Below, one piece after another: positions 23,469 through 34,630 of a stretch of DNA of 64,000 bases. The stretch covers positions 40,321,981 through 40,385,980 of the forward strand of contig CALNVZ010003426.1 of assembly GCA_940671915.1 (NCBI GenBank). The letters are read 5' to 3'. Within the stretch, counting starts at the first letter, position 1. The number at the start of each line of letters is the position of its first letter. The position numbers and the translations under genes are program-made. A model generated the notes under the pieces. That model ran no database searches. It had not been told where the DNA came from and saw nothing but the letters and a program-made list of their open reading frames with translations. The stretch is from Paracentrotus lividus (taxonomy: Eukaryota; Echinodermata; Echinoidea; Camarodonta; Echinidae).

Positions 23469-24779
23469 GTTTGCAAGTCATGTTAATGTTTGGCAACATC
23501 CATATATGTTTTACTTGATCACACGGATCAGAAAATATGTATCGCCAATTTTTTAATCGACCTTTTGTGACTCAAAATGAAGGTCAAAGGTCAGGCTTCA
23601 TTAACATAAACATAATTTTGTTCAAATTGTGTTAAATTTGGTGTCAAATTGTAGTTAATTTTATAATTAGCAAAAAAAAGTCTATTATCATTTTTTCACC
23701 CGATCAGTCAGTTTTGAGCAATGTGCAAATTAGTTTATTAATGCATAATTTGAATGCATAATAGAGTTAAGTTGAACGGCGATCAGACACAACATATTCA
23801 TAGACAATATTAATAAAAACTAATCAAGATTAAAACGTGAATCATACTAGCCTTGTATTGTTGCCACAATTTGGAGACCCTTATGACCTTGAAATTAGGT
23901 CAAAGGTCAATTTATATGATGATTACAACCTGGAAATGGCATTAATTTGGCAAAAACCTCATTTTCTGTGAACTTTGACCTTATTTCTAGGTCAAATGTG
24001 TCAACTAAAAATATGACGAACTTTATTTTTGGGTTGATGGCATCAAGGTAAACATATTCATGTTAGTTGCCAACAAAGTTAATCTTATACGACCAACAGG
24101 TCAAAGGTCAAAGTTCAAGAAAGACGTTTTGGCCAAAGTTTTTGGTCTTGACCTGATTCTTATTGGGCCGTGTTAGTGGAAATATTGTATTCATGTTATT
24201 AAACACTGTTAATATGTTCTACATGTTCCCGTGAACCAGGATATGTTCGTTTTCATTGACCTATGACCTTTAAATGAGGTGAAAAGTCCAGAAAATACAT
24301 AGTTTCTGCTATTTCCAGGTTTTTTAGCGTCATGTTATTTGAACTTTGACCTTAACTTGAGGTCATAATATTTATGTGTCAATGAAAAAACAATATTAGG
24401 CTAGTATGATTCACGTTTTAATCTTGATTAGTTTTTATTAATATTGTCTTTAAATATGTTGTGTCTGATCGCCGTTCAACTTGACTCTATGCATTCAATT
24501 ATGCATAAATAAACTAATTTGCATATTGCTCAAAACTGACTGGTCGGGTGAAAAATGATAATTGACTTAATTGCTAATTATAAAATTACTTGCAATTTGA
24601 TACCAAATTTGACACAATTTGAACAAAATTATGTTTATGTTAATGAAGCCTGACCCTTGACCTTCATTTTGGGTCACAAAAGGTCAATTAAAAAATTGGC
24701 AACATATATTTTCTGATCCGTGTGATCAAGTAGAAAATATTATGTAGATGTTGCCAAACATTAACATGACTTGCAAAAG
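23469..24779. repeat. 1.3-kb foldback element with clustered AGGTCA motifs
   Basis: Arms of about 385 bp (23469-23858 and 24400-24779) are inverted: TTTGCAAGTCATGTTAATGT on the left returns as ACATTAACATGACTTGCAAA on the right. The arms differ by scattered changes. The loop and left arm carry the exact 13-mer AGGTCAAAGGTCA at 23581-23593, 23897-23909 and 24098-24110, plus many single AGGTCA / TGACCT words. No open frame is conserved. Most likely a foldback transposable element. Confidence 0.8.
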
Positions 24780-25689
24780 ATTGATTACTTTTCTAAATTA
24801 ATTTTATTTGCAAGGGCGCACATGGACTGCCAATAAAACATTACTAAACTACTTAAATGTCAAAACGTGATATATGTGAATAATTGAGTTACATGAATAT
24901 ACGCTTCTGGCCACAATTAATTAGCCACCTCCTGAAAACAAAATTGCAAGCCTTTCGGTGTCTCTTTATATTTCAATTATAACCATATTGTTCTTGTTCA
25001 TTTCTGTATCATCCAAAAGTTAAAGCCTGTAACTTTTCATTTCTGAGAGCAAAATATGACCAAACCCGTTATTTGTTCTTTCAATGGGGGAGACAAAAGA
25101 AAAAGGGCCCCGATTATTGAATTTTAGGGGGGGGGGGATTATCAGTGGAAACAAAAATCATGAAGCTGTTTCATATTTTTTCAAAGAACTGTTTTTAGGT
25201 TTAATTTATACTTTTTTCGTAGAAATAACGGCCATAAGGGTGCCAAGACAAGGGCGCAGCAAGATGATAGGGCCCTCAAAAAGATGAATTTATCTGTACC
25301 GTTACCATTTTGCCCTCTATGACAAAGACGTTTTCAGGCAATATATCAAAATTGTCATTTATAATCGGTTTCCTTCTGGCCAGTCGGAAATCAATTTGAA
25401 ATGGGTACTGTATCATTCTGAAGTGTTGCCAAATGGGATCCGAATGGCCAAGGCAAAGCCCCTCCTCAAGTTGTTATCAAACTGCGCCTGAACACACCGG
25501 ATAACCGCAAAACGATAATTTTACAGAAAAACTTCAGGGGCGGATCTAGCGTATTCCATTTCAGGGGGAGGGGTATTTCATCCAATTTTATCCGACCGGC
25601 TGATATATCAACTTGAAATTAGTCAATTTTACTTATTTATTTTGTTTCCTAAGTTCATAAAGAGGACATATATCTCATTAAAACGAATA
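24780..25689. other. Non-coding spacer with repeat scraps
   Basis: No gene seen. A G-run lies at 25126-25137. The segment near 25538-25570 (AGGGGCGGATCTAGC then G-rich) resembles the end of the CAGGCGCGGATCC element family but its partner end is not found. Confidence 0.5.
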
Positions 25690-26010
25690 ATGCAAGCGCA
25701 AAACGCAAGCTGAAATTTTTTATATACTGGAACTGAAAATTGTATATGATAATTTATAAAACATGAAAAATTATCTTTTCAAACAAATAATGCGAGCGCG
25801 GAGCAAAGATATTGACCGGAAGACAAGATACTTTTAGTGTTTTGTGTAGTCTTCATAAACAGGACACGTGATTCATTAAAAAAAAAAAGCGAGCGCGAAA
25901 CGCAATTCGAATATTTTTGATCAACCTGCAATTAACATTACATTTGCTTTTTAGGAGGTGCTATGCGGATACTTATACAGATAATGATAATGCGAGAGCG
26001 AAGGGCAAGC
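25690..26010. repeat. Decayed repeats of GCGAGCGCGAA type
   Basis: Four spaced copies of AATAATGCGAGCGCGAA..GCAAGCTGAAAAT-like words occur at about 80-110 bp intervals, alternating with GGACACGT and ATTTTTTAT stretches. They are related to the 350-675 repeat. No coding. Confidence 0.5.
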
Positions 26011-26149
26011 TGAAAATTATTGATTTATCGGACCGAAAAATTGTATATTTTAATTGTTATAGGCTCAAATTGTTTGATATATTTACCTGAAGAAAAAAAA
26101 TATTTGTAGTGTTCTTTTTAGTCTTCATGAACACGATGAATAGGACACG

Positions 26150-26710
26150 TAATGCCTCGATCACAGTTCGTGGCGGGAACCCGTACGGCGAGGGGAATCA
26201 GTCGTTTTGATAATTTCTCTACAGTGCGGCTCCAAATTTTTTCGCACAAGATTTACCCTCAGAGCGACTTAGATAGAGACCACTAGTGTGTTATACCTCC
26301 TTTCCCCAAAAGCTTCTATTCCGGGGTCAGTACGGTGAGTAGGAAAAGACACTTTAACCTTTACGTACGGTTCCCGGCCGGCTCCCTTACGATTTTATGT
26401 GCACACCGAAACATTTTCCAGTAGTTATGCTTTAAATGTAGTGGAGCCGAGAAGATCGACTGTGTGCACTCGATTTTCCTGGCGTTTTTTTCAACCCGGT
26501 AGGCCGTAGAAAACCCGTGGAGTCAACGTGTTCAACAAAGGGACCCGAGCGGTGTTCTGCCGGTAGCCGAGAGGGCTCCGCTCGTGTTTTTCAGTGAGTC
26601 CTCCAAAGAAAATATTGACAGGTCTCTTGTTATACGGTTCCCTGTGACTTTCCTGCGGCCCCCGCCAGGGCCCCTTATAGGTTCCTGATGAGACTATACG
26701 AGAATACTAT
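26150..26710. other. GC-rich island of unknown nature
   Basis: This block is clearly GC-richer than its AT-rich surroundings. Opposed words such as GGGAACCCGTACGG (26178) and CGTACGGTTCCC (26363), and TATACGGTTCCC (26632), suggest an old inverted-repeat element, but matching ends cannot be fixed. No coding frame. Confidence 0.35.
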
Positions 26711-26770
26711 ACTGTTTAGGGTCAGATCTCAAACTCTGTCCTGATATATACTTTTGTTGATATGTACATG

Positions 26771-26813
<43 letters not shown>
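26771..26813. repeat. TA microsatellite
   Basis: (TA)n run of about 42 bases just before the LINE remnant. Confidence 0.9.
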
Positions 26814-26816
<3 letters not shown>

Positions 26817-26894
26817 TTCTTCTTCTCGAGTCCTTTCTCCTATTCTTCTGTTTGATTTCGTAATTATACCTGATTACATTTTAAAGGTCATAAG

Positions 26895-28200
26895 TATGCA
26901 TTGTATATTCAGTTCAGTTCAAGTGGTTTTTATTTCTCATGTCATATCAACAGTTTACAAATCAATAGAATTGATACATAATAACGAATGAATAAATAAA
27001 TACGAAACAATCTGGCAAAGAACAAAATATTCATATATATAATATATAACATGATTCTAAATAATTTTACATTACATGAGAAATGAGGAACCCGAAAAAG
27101 CATAGCTTGTAAATAAGGTCCCTCTGGGTTTAGATATAAAACAATTATTTTGTTTGTTCAAGATAATTCAATATTTCAGAAATATGAGGTATTGCCTTGT
27201 AAAATAAAAAAATGATAATCAAGAGAAAAATCAAGAAAAAGAAACACGACAACACCATAATAAAGTAAAAATAAAAACTATACTATGAGTATAAGGAGAA
27301 GACAAGAGTATAGAAGTAAAAGTGTTTCCACGTGTCAGACGATTTGAATGAAATACCTGTAGCAGTTTTAAGGAAGTGGGCTCACTTGATTAATAAAAAG
27401 AATATAATCATCAGGGGGAATAGTACGGAGTACGATTCCAGAATTATTTGTTTTAAAACGTTTTTTAAAGGGGGATAGCCTGGGTATCAATTTGAGAGAT
27501 TGATCTATTTCGTTCCAATACTTGGGTCCTGTGAAAACTACAGTTTTTTGAGCGATGGATGTCGAAGAGTGGGGGGTGAACTGATTAGACTGTCTGTGGA
27601 TGCGATGTAGCTTCGAATTCCTGGTAAAGAATAGAAATGAGAGGGGAGGGCAGTGCTTTTTGTGATAACTGAAACAATAAAGATTCCTAAATGCCAATTG
27701 TAGAGGGTCGATTTTTAGTATATTGTTATTGAGAAATAAACTATTGGTATGAGAAAGAAAGTGGACATTGTGTTTGTCCGTATGATCGTTTTTGTAAAGT
27801 ATTTAATTATTGAAGAATCTTGGAGAGTTGCCCCACGCCAAGATTCCATATGTCAGATACGGATATAAGCGTCAATATAAAGCGACAACAAGATCCGAAA
27901 GGAAACATATGCTTTAAATTGTTGATCAACCAAATTTCTTGAATATCATCTACATATATAGTCATATGAATTTCCATGATAGTCTATCATCAATAAAAAT
28001 CGCAAGAAACTTAGTAAAATGAACTTTTGAAGAACTTTACCATCAATTTGTATAGGGCCCGGAAGAGAATAATAGAATTACTAAAAAATCATGTAATGCG
28101 TTTTGTCGATTGTTAAGTGACAGTTTATTAGCTCTTATCCAGTCTTGTACATTAAATAATTCCGAATTGATTCTGTCTAGGCCTTGTCTATGATCTTTTT
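26895..28200 (-). pseudogene. Decayed LINE (reverse transcriptase 3' portion)
   Basis: Minus-strand translation in three shifting frames gives typical non-LTR reverse-transcriptase tail segments, in order: NSELFNVQDWIRANKLSLN (near 28165), FLAIFIDDRLSWKF (near 28000), YLTYGILAWGNSP (near 27840) and a 27697-27368 frame with TVVFTGPKYWNEIDQSL and a Phe-Lys-rich end. This order matches CR1/L2/jockey-type elements, where the post-RT region carries 'LxxGxxxWGNS' and 'GPKxWN' motifs. Several frameshifts and stops break it; the 5' part (endonuclease, catalytic YxDD) is absent. 26895-27367 would be its 3' UTR. It cannot encode an active protein. Confidence 0.75.
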
Positions 28201-28484
28201 TCTTTTTTTTTTTTTTTTGTTTGGCAAAATGACCTCAATCAAATAAATTACAATTTGAATCTCATTCAATGTTATTTGATCCTATTCGCCTGTGTGCTGT
28301 GATGAAGTAACGCTGTGCAGCCTGCTGCCTACTGCTGCCTACTAATACCACTCACAATCTCTCTTGTATGCCCCCCCCCCCCCTTGGTTATTTCGATTTT
28401 TTTTTTTTTTTCCCTCCTATTTTTTACTTTTTAGTTTATTTTCTTTTTATTCTCCATATTTTATTTTTATTTTTTATTTTTTGT
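28200..28484. other. Low-complexity spacer
   Basis: Contains T-runs (28200-28220, 28396-28412), a C-run (28371-28383) and a CTGCTGCCTACTGCTGCC patch. No gene. Confidence 0.6.
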
Positions 28485-28929
28485 ATAATTTTACTACCAA
28501 AATAATTTATTCTATTATTGACCCAACTCAAGTCATAAACATTGAAAAGTTAAGCTGATAAGTCGGCGGCAACTTCAGACGGAAGGGCATTAACTAATGC
28601 ATAAAAACATTAAAAACTGATTTTATAAGCAGGCCTATAGTGCAAGGTTTGTAATATTGTTGATTGTATTAGCGTTGTATTCAATAATGAAATGAGTATA
28701 TAGTAGCTAATGAAACGGATAGAGAGGTAGTTATCGAATACATCCACGTATGGGGATATAAGGAGAGGAAAGTTGTTTTAGGATTGATGTGAATAGTGTG
28801 AGGGTGGGTGTAGTAGGTGGATAGAGGGGGAAGGGAAATAATTCATTAAAGAATGAACAGATTGTTTCGGTGCCTATGTGTGTCAGATAAGAAAAGATTG
28901 TCAGAGATATAGATAATACAATCGATAAA

Positions 28930-29290
28930 AAAAGGGAAAATATGCTCCGGCAAAACAGAAGAAGGGGAGAAGGAGAGAGTAGAGAGAGAGAGAGGGAGGG
29001 CGAAAACAAAAATCAGAGAGAAAGGGAGAGAGAGGAGAGAGAGTAAAGAGAGATATAGAGAGAGAGGGGAGATGAGGATAGAAAAGAATGGCGCTCGGGC
29101 ATGTGTTTGGGGGGGGGGGAGGGGCTCATGACATTGACGAGGGGATACGGAAGATGATAGAGCAAGTAGAAGAAAAGAGGGGGGTATAAAGATATACATG
29201 TTTGTAGAGAGAGAAAGGAAGAAAGAGAGACAGAGAGAGAGAGAAAGAAAGAGAGAGAGGGGAGAGAGAAGGGGGGAAGGGAGAGAACGG
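28930..29290. repeat. GA-rich low-complexity tract
   Basis: Purine-rich (GAGAGA, GGGAGG) sequence in copy B. Long minus-strand frames here are Ser/Leu/Pro-rich products of the repeat and are not genes. Confidence 0.8.
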
Positions 29291-30504
29291 ACAGAGGATA
29301 GAGTGCAATGATCTCGATTTTACGACTTTCGCCTTGGAGCACAATTTCTCATCAAAACTAATTTGCGAACATCAGAGAATATAAAGTGGATATTAACGCA
29401 CAGATAGGACAATTACGTCAACCATAAAATTGTGAGCAACACACATTATTTTACCCAATCTCATACTTCAATAATGATTACGTTCGTGTGCAGCACTTCG
29501 ACTTATTAAAACATCGTTTTAATCACAGCCAAACATAATTGTTATGAGAGCACTGATTAGATGGCTTAATCTCTAGGGCCTATTGATATCTGAATGTCAA
29601 TAGAAAATGATGAAATGGTGTAACATTGAACAGATTACACTACACAAGACAGATTTCTGTAACCTTCAAAATGTAACCTCCAAAATATATGTTATTGTTT
29701 TACGACCAGTTAATGACAGTTGTCTAAATGGTTATTATTTTGTTAGCTTTTACTCTGTAAACAACAATCACGTGAAGAAATCAAATTATATAAATTATAT
29801 TTACAAATTGAATTAATACACAGCATATCTACATAAATTATAAAAAAATAATCATCATACATTCACTTGCATAATGGTAGGCCCGAGGGGGTCGATGAAG
29901 GGGGGGGGGGGAGGGAGAATGATCCAAACATTGCAACATTTTATTAAACATGTAAAACGTAAATGTATGGCTTCGTCAATCATCAAATCTGTATTTAGGT
30001 TCATTGGAATGCACGATTTGATTTATTTGGATCGAGGCTCAAAGGTTGTTTTTTTTTTTCTCGTGCTTTTAGCATTGGTTATAGTATAACGCTTCTATCA
30101 TTTTTGTTTTCGTTTATTTTCACGAGGCGTGTGGAAAAGCGGTTTTCTGATCACTACTTTAAAAATAAAATAGTTTCAGCCCCCACCCTTACAGAAAAGG
30201 GTAGTTTTTTTTTATAATATGGCAACTTGATGTTACTTCTATTATTATATATACAACAGCAGTATTACAGTATTACATAAAAGTTTATGGCAAAATAACT
30301 CTGCCAACAATGGTAACTTTTATGCATTGCTGCATTTTGATTGACTGTTGAGCAACGTTAACATGGAAACAAGCCTTATATTATAAATTTCCAGTGTCCG
30401 AGCTAAACTCTACAATTGTCATAATTACTATAGTATCAGCGACATCCCGGCTACCGACGGACAGTAAAAGTTCTTTTATTTACATACTTTATTAATGATA
30501 CACA

Positions 30505-30507
<3 letters not shown>

Positions 30508-30573
<66 letters not shown>
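30508..30573. repeat. 66-base poly-A run
   Basis: Uninterrupted A run downstream of the lectin/PAN gene's last exon. The counterpart in copy A (about 18005-18042) is a shorter, interrupted T tract, so the length is unstable or misassembled. Confidence 0.9.
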
Positions 30574-30575
<2 letters not shown>

Positions 30576-30655
30576 TCAAAAGGTATTATAAGCGTTCATC
30601 AGCCAGTATTCTGTTTGATGCACGTCTGTCAACGCCCAATCAGCAAATCATTCAA

Positions 30656-32444
30656 TCAGCGCATTCTCTCGTAGTATCTACAATTTTCTTCTAGAATAAA
30701 ACTCGTCTCCTCAACAATACTTGAATGATACAAGCTAAGTTGGCAGTTTATTTGACTGGTAACCCCTTCTCGCATGTTAAATGAAGCGCAACTCCCATCT
30801 GACTGGCATTCCATTGCACACTGTATGAAGTTGTCAACGGGAACCACTCTTAGAATCAGATCTGGATGAAGGCAATTTTTACTCCCGAATGCTCTCTCAT
30901 GGTACCGCGTTGAAACGAAGGCTGTACCACGAAAAAATAAAAAAAAATGAAAAGCATATTAAAAAATGAAAGACGGATTCTGGACATACAAAGTGAAATC
31001 CTTTAGCTAAAAATAAAACCAATTTAAACGTATTCTAGACATTCAAATGACATGTTTGCTTGTCTCAAAAGATTATTTACGTGACGCCCAGTAATCTGAT
31101 GCCAAAATCGCTGGTCTTTAATAATGACATCCAGATGTGAGCAAATAATAACAAATACTTTTTAGCATAATATATATCATGAACGTACACATGATAATTA
31201 GTTTGGCGTAGGATGGGGGGTTGGGATTCCAGACACCTAACAAAAAATGGAGCCTTGTTTGTTGTTGTTTGTTTTGTTTTGTTTGTTTTTGTTTTTTGTC
31301 TCATAAATAAGCCCAAAATATAGGTTGAATAGTTCTTATCATTATCCATATTTGTTCTCTGTAATTTCCTTTAACATTATGTGCTAAAAAAAAGTCAGAA
31401 ACATTGCTTGTAAACCTTTTCAAATGGTTAATTTAAATCATGTGTCCGGACATCCAACCCGTCCAGACACCGTAACAACTGGGTATACTTACTGCCTGGC
31501 TGTAGCCCCCTTCGGCATTGACAGATGATGAAGTTTGACAAAAAGCCACAAGCTGACACGGTCCATGCCCCATCTGCTGTGTCTAGGAGCATGCATCCAC
31601 CTGGAACAGCGGCGGGCTGTCCACCTCGCCAATCTATGAGCACAATCATAACAACGACACATTTAATTAATATATTTGGCATGTTTTTTTTTTTATTAGT
31701 ATTAAAATATCATTGGTCGATGGAATTTAACGCGAGTTTAATTTGAATAAATATTGTTAAGCAAATTAGCTGACGGGCTACAAAATGATAAAAATGAATA
31801 AACTGACCTGAATTTCGATTACTTTTGTAATTCAAGATTTAACTTTTGTCTGGATACCGAGTTAGAACAAAATATATGTTTCCTGTCACGTCTTTATCTT
31901 TCCTCTCTTTGCTGATTCGTCATAAATATACATCAGATATTTTTAGTTGAACCTGCATAAGCCTAATATAACCCCCACATTACATCTGATACCAACTTAT
32001 AACGAAATTTGATATTTTACTCCAGAAACTAATAATTTTCTGTGCCAGTCATTGATGCGAGTTACCGCAATTCATCTGAAGTTATTACAACATTATAAGA
32101 CTGAAAATCAAATATCTCTCACTCCAGAAACCCGTCGCCGAATATGTTTCCTCTTTATACTCTGCTTTGCTATTCCTGCAGTTGAATGTTCTACTTGGAG
32201 GAACATAAACTCCGTCTGAAGGACAAGCAAGAAACACATTGGACTCCATGTTGGGCTGGTACTTGGTCATGGTCTCGACAATGAAGTCGTTCTCGGCTTG
32301 AGAGTCAATGACAAGCTTCTGGATTCCTAACTCGTTACAGGTTGTGGCAACGTTATTGTTGTTATACTTAGTGGGACTTGCATTATGCAGAATGTAGTAG
32401 ACTTTATCCCAGAAAGTTTCATTCCAAGGGATATTCAAACAGGG
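30656..32444 (-). CDS. C-type-lectin-like and PAN/apple domain protein, 5' exon(s) missing
   Basis: Three minus-strand exons, 32444-32123, 31633-31493 and 30921-30656, have AG acceptors and GT donors (GTGAGA, GTAAGT), join in phase and give 242 residues ending in TGA. Residues about 1-150 resemble a C-type lectin-like fold: CNELGIQKLVIDSQAENDFI (Cys, then the 'EN-F' helix end), GFWNWRGGQP, and GGCMLLDTADGAW..CGFLSNFIICQC. The usual EPN/QPD plus WND calcium-ligand set is not evident, so sugar binding is doubtful. Residues about 165-240 fit a PAN/apple domain: LRVVPVDNFIQCAMECQ, DGSCASFNMREG, INCQLS. A signal peptide is expected for such a protein but the exon is not identified. The phase-0 start at PCLNIPW means an upstream exon ending on a codon boundary is needed. 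Probably a secreted recognition or adhesion protein (inference). A broken inverted copy lies at 15957-17909. Confidence 0.75.
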
Positions 32445-32599
32445 CTGTGAAGAGACACCTATTAAAATGAAGAGAAGGAATAAAACATTATATTGATGAA
32501 TTTGTCAGAAAATCCACCCAACAAACATTTTCCAGCCTCTCTCTAAAACACAAACACAAACACACACAAACTCACCCTTACACCGATACGACACCCATC

Positions 32600-32690
32600 A
32601 AACACTCTCTCACACGTACACACATACATACACACACACACACACATACACACACACACACACACACATACATACACACACACACTAGCT
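32600..32690. repeat. CA microsatellite
   Basis: (CA)n with CATA interruptions, upstream (minus strand) of the first recognised lectin exon; mirrors the TG repeat of copy A. Confidence 0.9.
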
Positions 32691-33407
32691 CATGATCACT
32701 TCTACGTCTTCAGAAGATAGCTTTGTCATGTCAGATACCTGTCATGTTTCATTAAGGATTATACCGATATCAATTCATGACTGTGTTTCAATTTGTCATG
32801 AACAAAAACAGCGCATCCAATCTAATGCTCATGACGTCTGCAACAGCGGGATGAATATGAGCATTCAAATTGAAATTCAAAATCCTCAAGTATTTCATTA
32901 TGCATTATGCATTTAAAATAGTATGATCTATCAATAATCTGAGAGAATATCGATGTGATCTGCCATGTGCAACAATGGATTAGTTATTGTGTTCATTGGA
33001 TGAATATTGCTTTTGACACCACCAATCAATGAATGCATTATATATAGTTAGGTAATAGAAAAGAAGGGAATGTGTGCAAATGATTTCGAGAGCCGGATTG
33101 AAAATGAGTCTGTGACTGAGAAGAGATACCATGGTATAAGGAGAAGAAACTCAGGAATACAGACCATGTGTCGATACATTCTGTAATCATTCATCTTAAA
33201 AGTTGTAAATGTAATATGATAAGTATTTATAACAAAGAACATACATTTTTGCCTATTATTATCAGAATATAGAGCTGTAATACACTGACTACAGCCTCCT
33301 TATATTAATCTTTAAAAAATAAGATATCTGCGATTTATTTGTTTGTTTATATTTGTATAAATATTGTGCGGTTTCTTTGGGTTTTTTACCCAAAAATAAA
33401 AAGGTAT

Positions 33408-34500
33408 ATAGAGTCAGAAGAAATTTTATTCATATACTTTCTTTTTTATCCGTCGTCGGATTTCCTTTAAAAGGTTTTGTTGCTGCCTTCAAGCAAACAT
33501 CGGCCCCGTGACACATATCTTTCGAGTCGAAAAAAAGTTGTACGTTTAAAAGTAAAGAATCAAGTATTAACCAATATCTATTAAATAATTTCAATTTTGC
33601 AGGATTATAATCAACTCTTTACAAAGTTAAAGAACTCCCAATGGACAAGCAGAAAGCATTAGGTAACGTGTTTGTTTGTTTGTTTACACAAATGCACTCA
33701 GATTAGGCTGATAATCTTGGGGGATAACCGTTTATATACAACTCCATTTTCATTTCTTTTTTCATTTTTAAAGTAGCTGATTAGTTTTGAAAACCCCACT
33801 TCTTCGGCAAAGAAGGGGATTGTGCTAATGGTAGGGGCTATCTGAAATGGATTTTATGATTAGTTCATAAGTGCGGACGTTTACTATGGTCACTGAAGAC
33901 TGGGATTATCAGCACACTGTTTAAAAAAAGACCCAGAAAAGTTCTCGCAGCAGGGCATCAAGAACACCTGTAATCTTACGGCGCAACTTGCCGAAAAATT
34001 ACAGAAAATTGGTATATGGGGTATGAAATTTTACAAATTTCCTGTAATAAAAGACTTTTTTCCCTTTTTAACATAGACCTATTCTGTTAAATTGCAGAAA
34101 ATTTCCAGAATATACAAATTTTCAGTAATTTTACTGTAAATTGTGTTAATAATATTGTGTAGTAAGATAACGGGTGTTTTTGAAGCCATGCTGCAAGAAC
34201 TTTTCTGTTTTCTTTTTTAAGGAGAAATTTTCTAGCAGTTACAATAAAGGGTCAAAGCGACATCATTTCGGGTCCATTCATTCGGACCATATACACCAGT
34301 TTGGGTCAATTGTTGCAATGCATTCTGGTCATTCTGTTACGACCACAAATGACAAAGAATGGCGTTTAGGCTTGAGAAGATAATAAATAATATAAGCGGT
34401 ACATATTTCTAGACGACAGCAAAGCTAGAGAAGAAGGTTATATCTATTTGCAATGGTTGACCCACATTGTGTTTATATAATTATGTGGAAAATCTGACAT
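33408..34500. other. Non-coding spacer
   Basis: No gene recognised. The segment 33965-34145 has repeated TTACAGAAAATT / TTCCTGTAAT / TTTCAGTAATTTTACTGTAA words of a foldback-like kind but clear ends are not found. Confidence 0.5.
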
Positions 34501-34502
34501 AA

Positions 34503-34630
34503 TGGCCCGATGAGTTATAGCGTCATCTAGCCTCATGAAAGGAGGTCGTGGGATCGATTCCCATTCGAGTCAGACAGAAAAATGACAATATTGGTACCTA
34601 TAGTTGCCTTAAAGCAAGACGCTTGGGGTA
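34503..34630 (+). mobile_element. tRNA-derived SINE fragment (tentative)
   Basis: The segment GATGAGTTATAGCGTCATCT followed about 30 bases later by GTGGGATCGATTCCCA resembles the internal RNA polymerase III A and B boxes of a tRNA. It continues into a non-tRNA body (GGTACCTATAGTTGCC, AAGCAAGACGCTTGGG). An acceptor stem does not pair, so it is not a functional tRNA. A tRNA-derived SINE is the simplest reading. Confidence 0.4.

Larger units (their letters stand above)
28485..33407 (-). repeat. Inverted segmental duplication, copy B (4.9 kb)
   Basis: Inverted counterpart of 14915-20345. This copy has the cleaner sequence: all three recognisable exons of the lectin/PAN gene are open, have proper splice sites and join in phase. 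It also holds a GA-rich tract (28930-29290), a poly-A run (30508-30573) and a CA repeat (32600-32690), matched by CT, T-rich and TG tracts in copy A. Confidence 0.85.

Noticed and set aside
28731-29344. Minus-strand hydrophobic Ser/Leu/Pro frames of 72-117 codons
   Set aside because: They arise from the GA-rich tract of copy B; three different frames give the same kind of composition.
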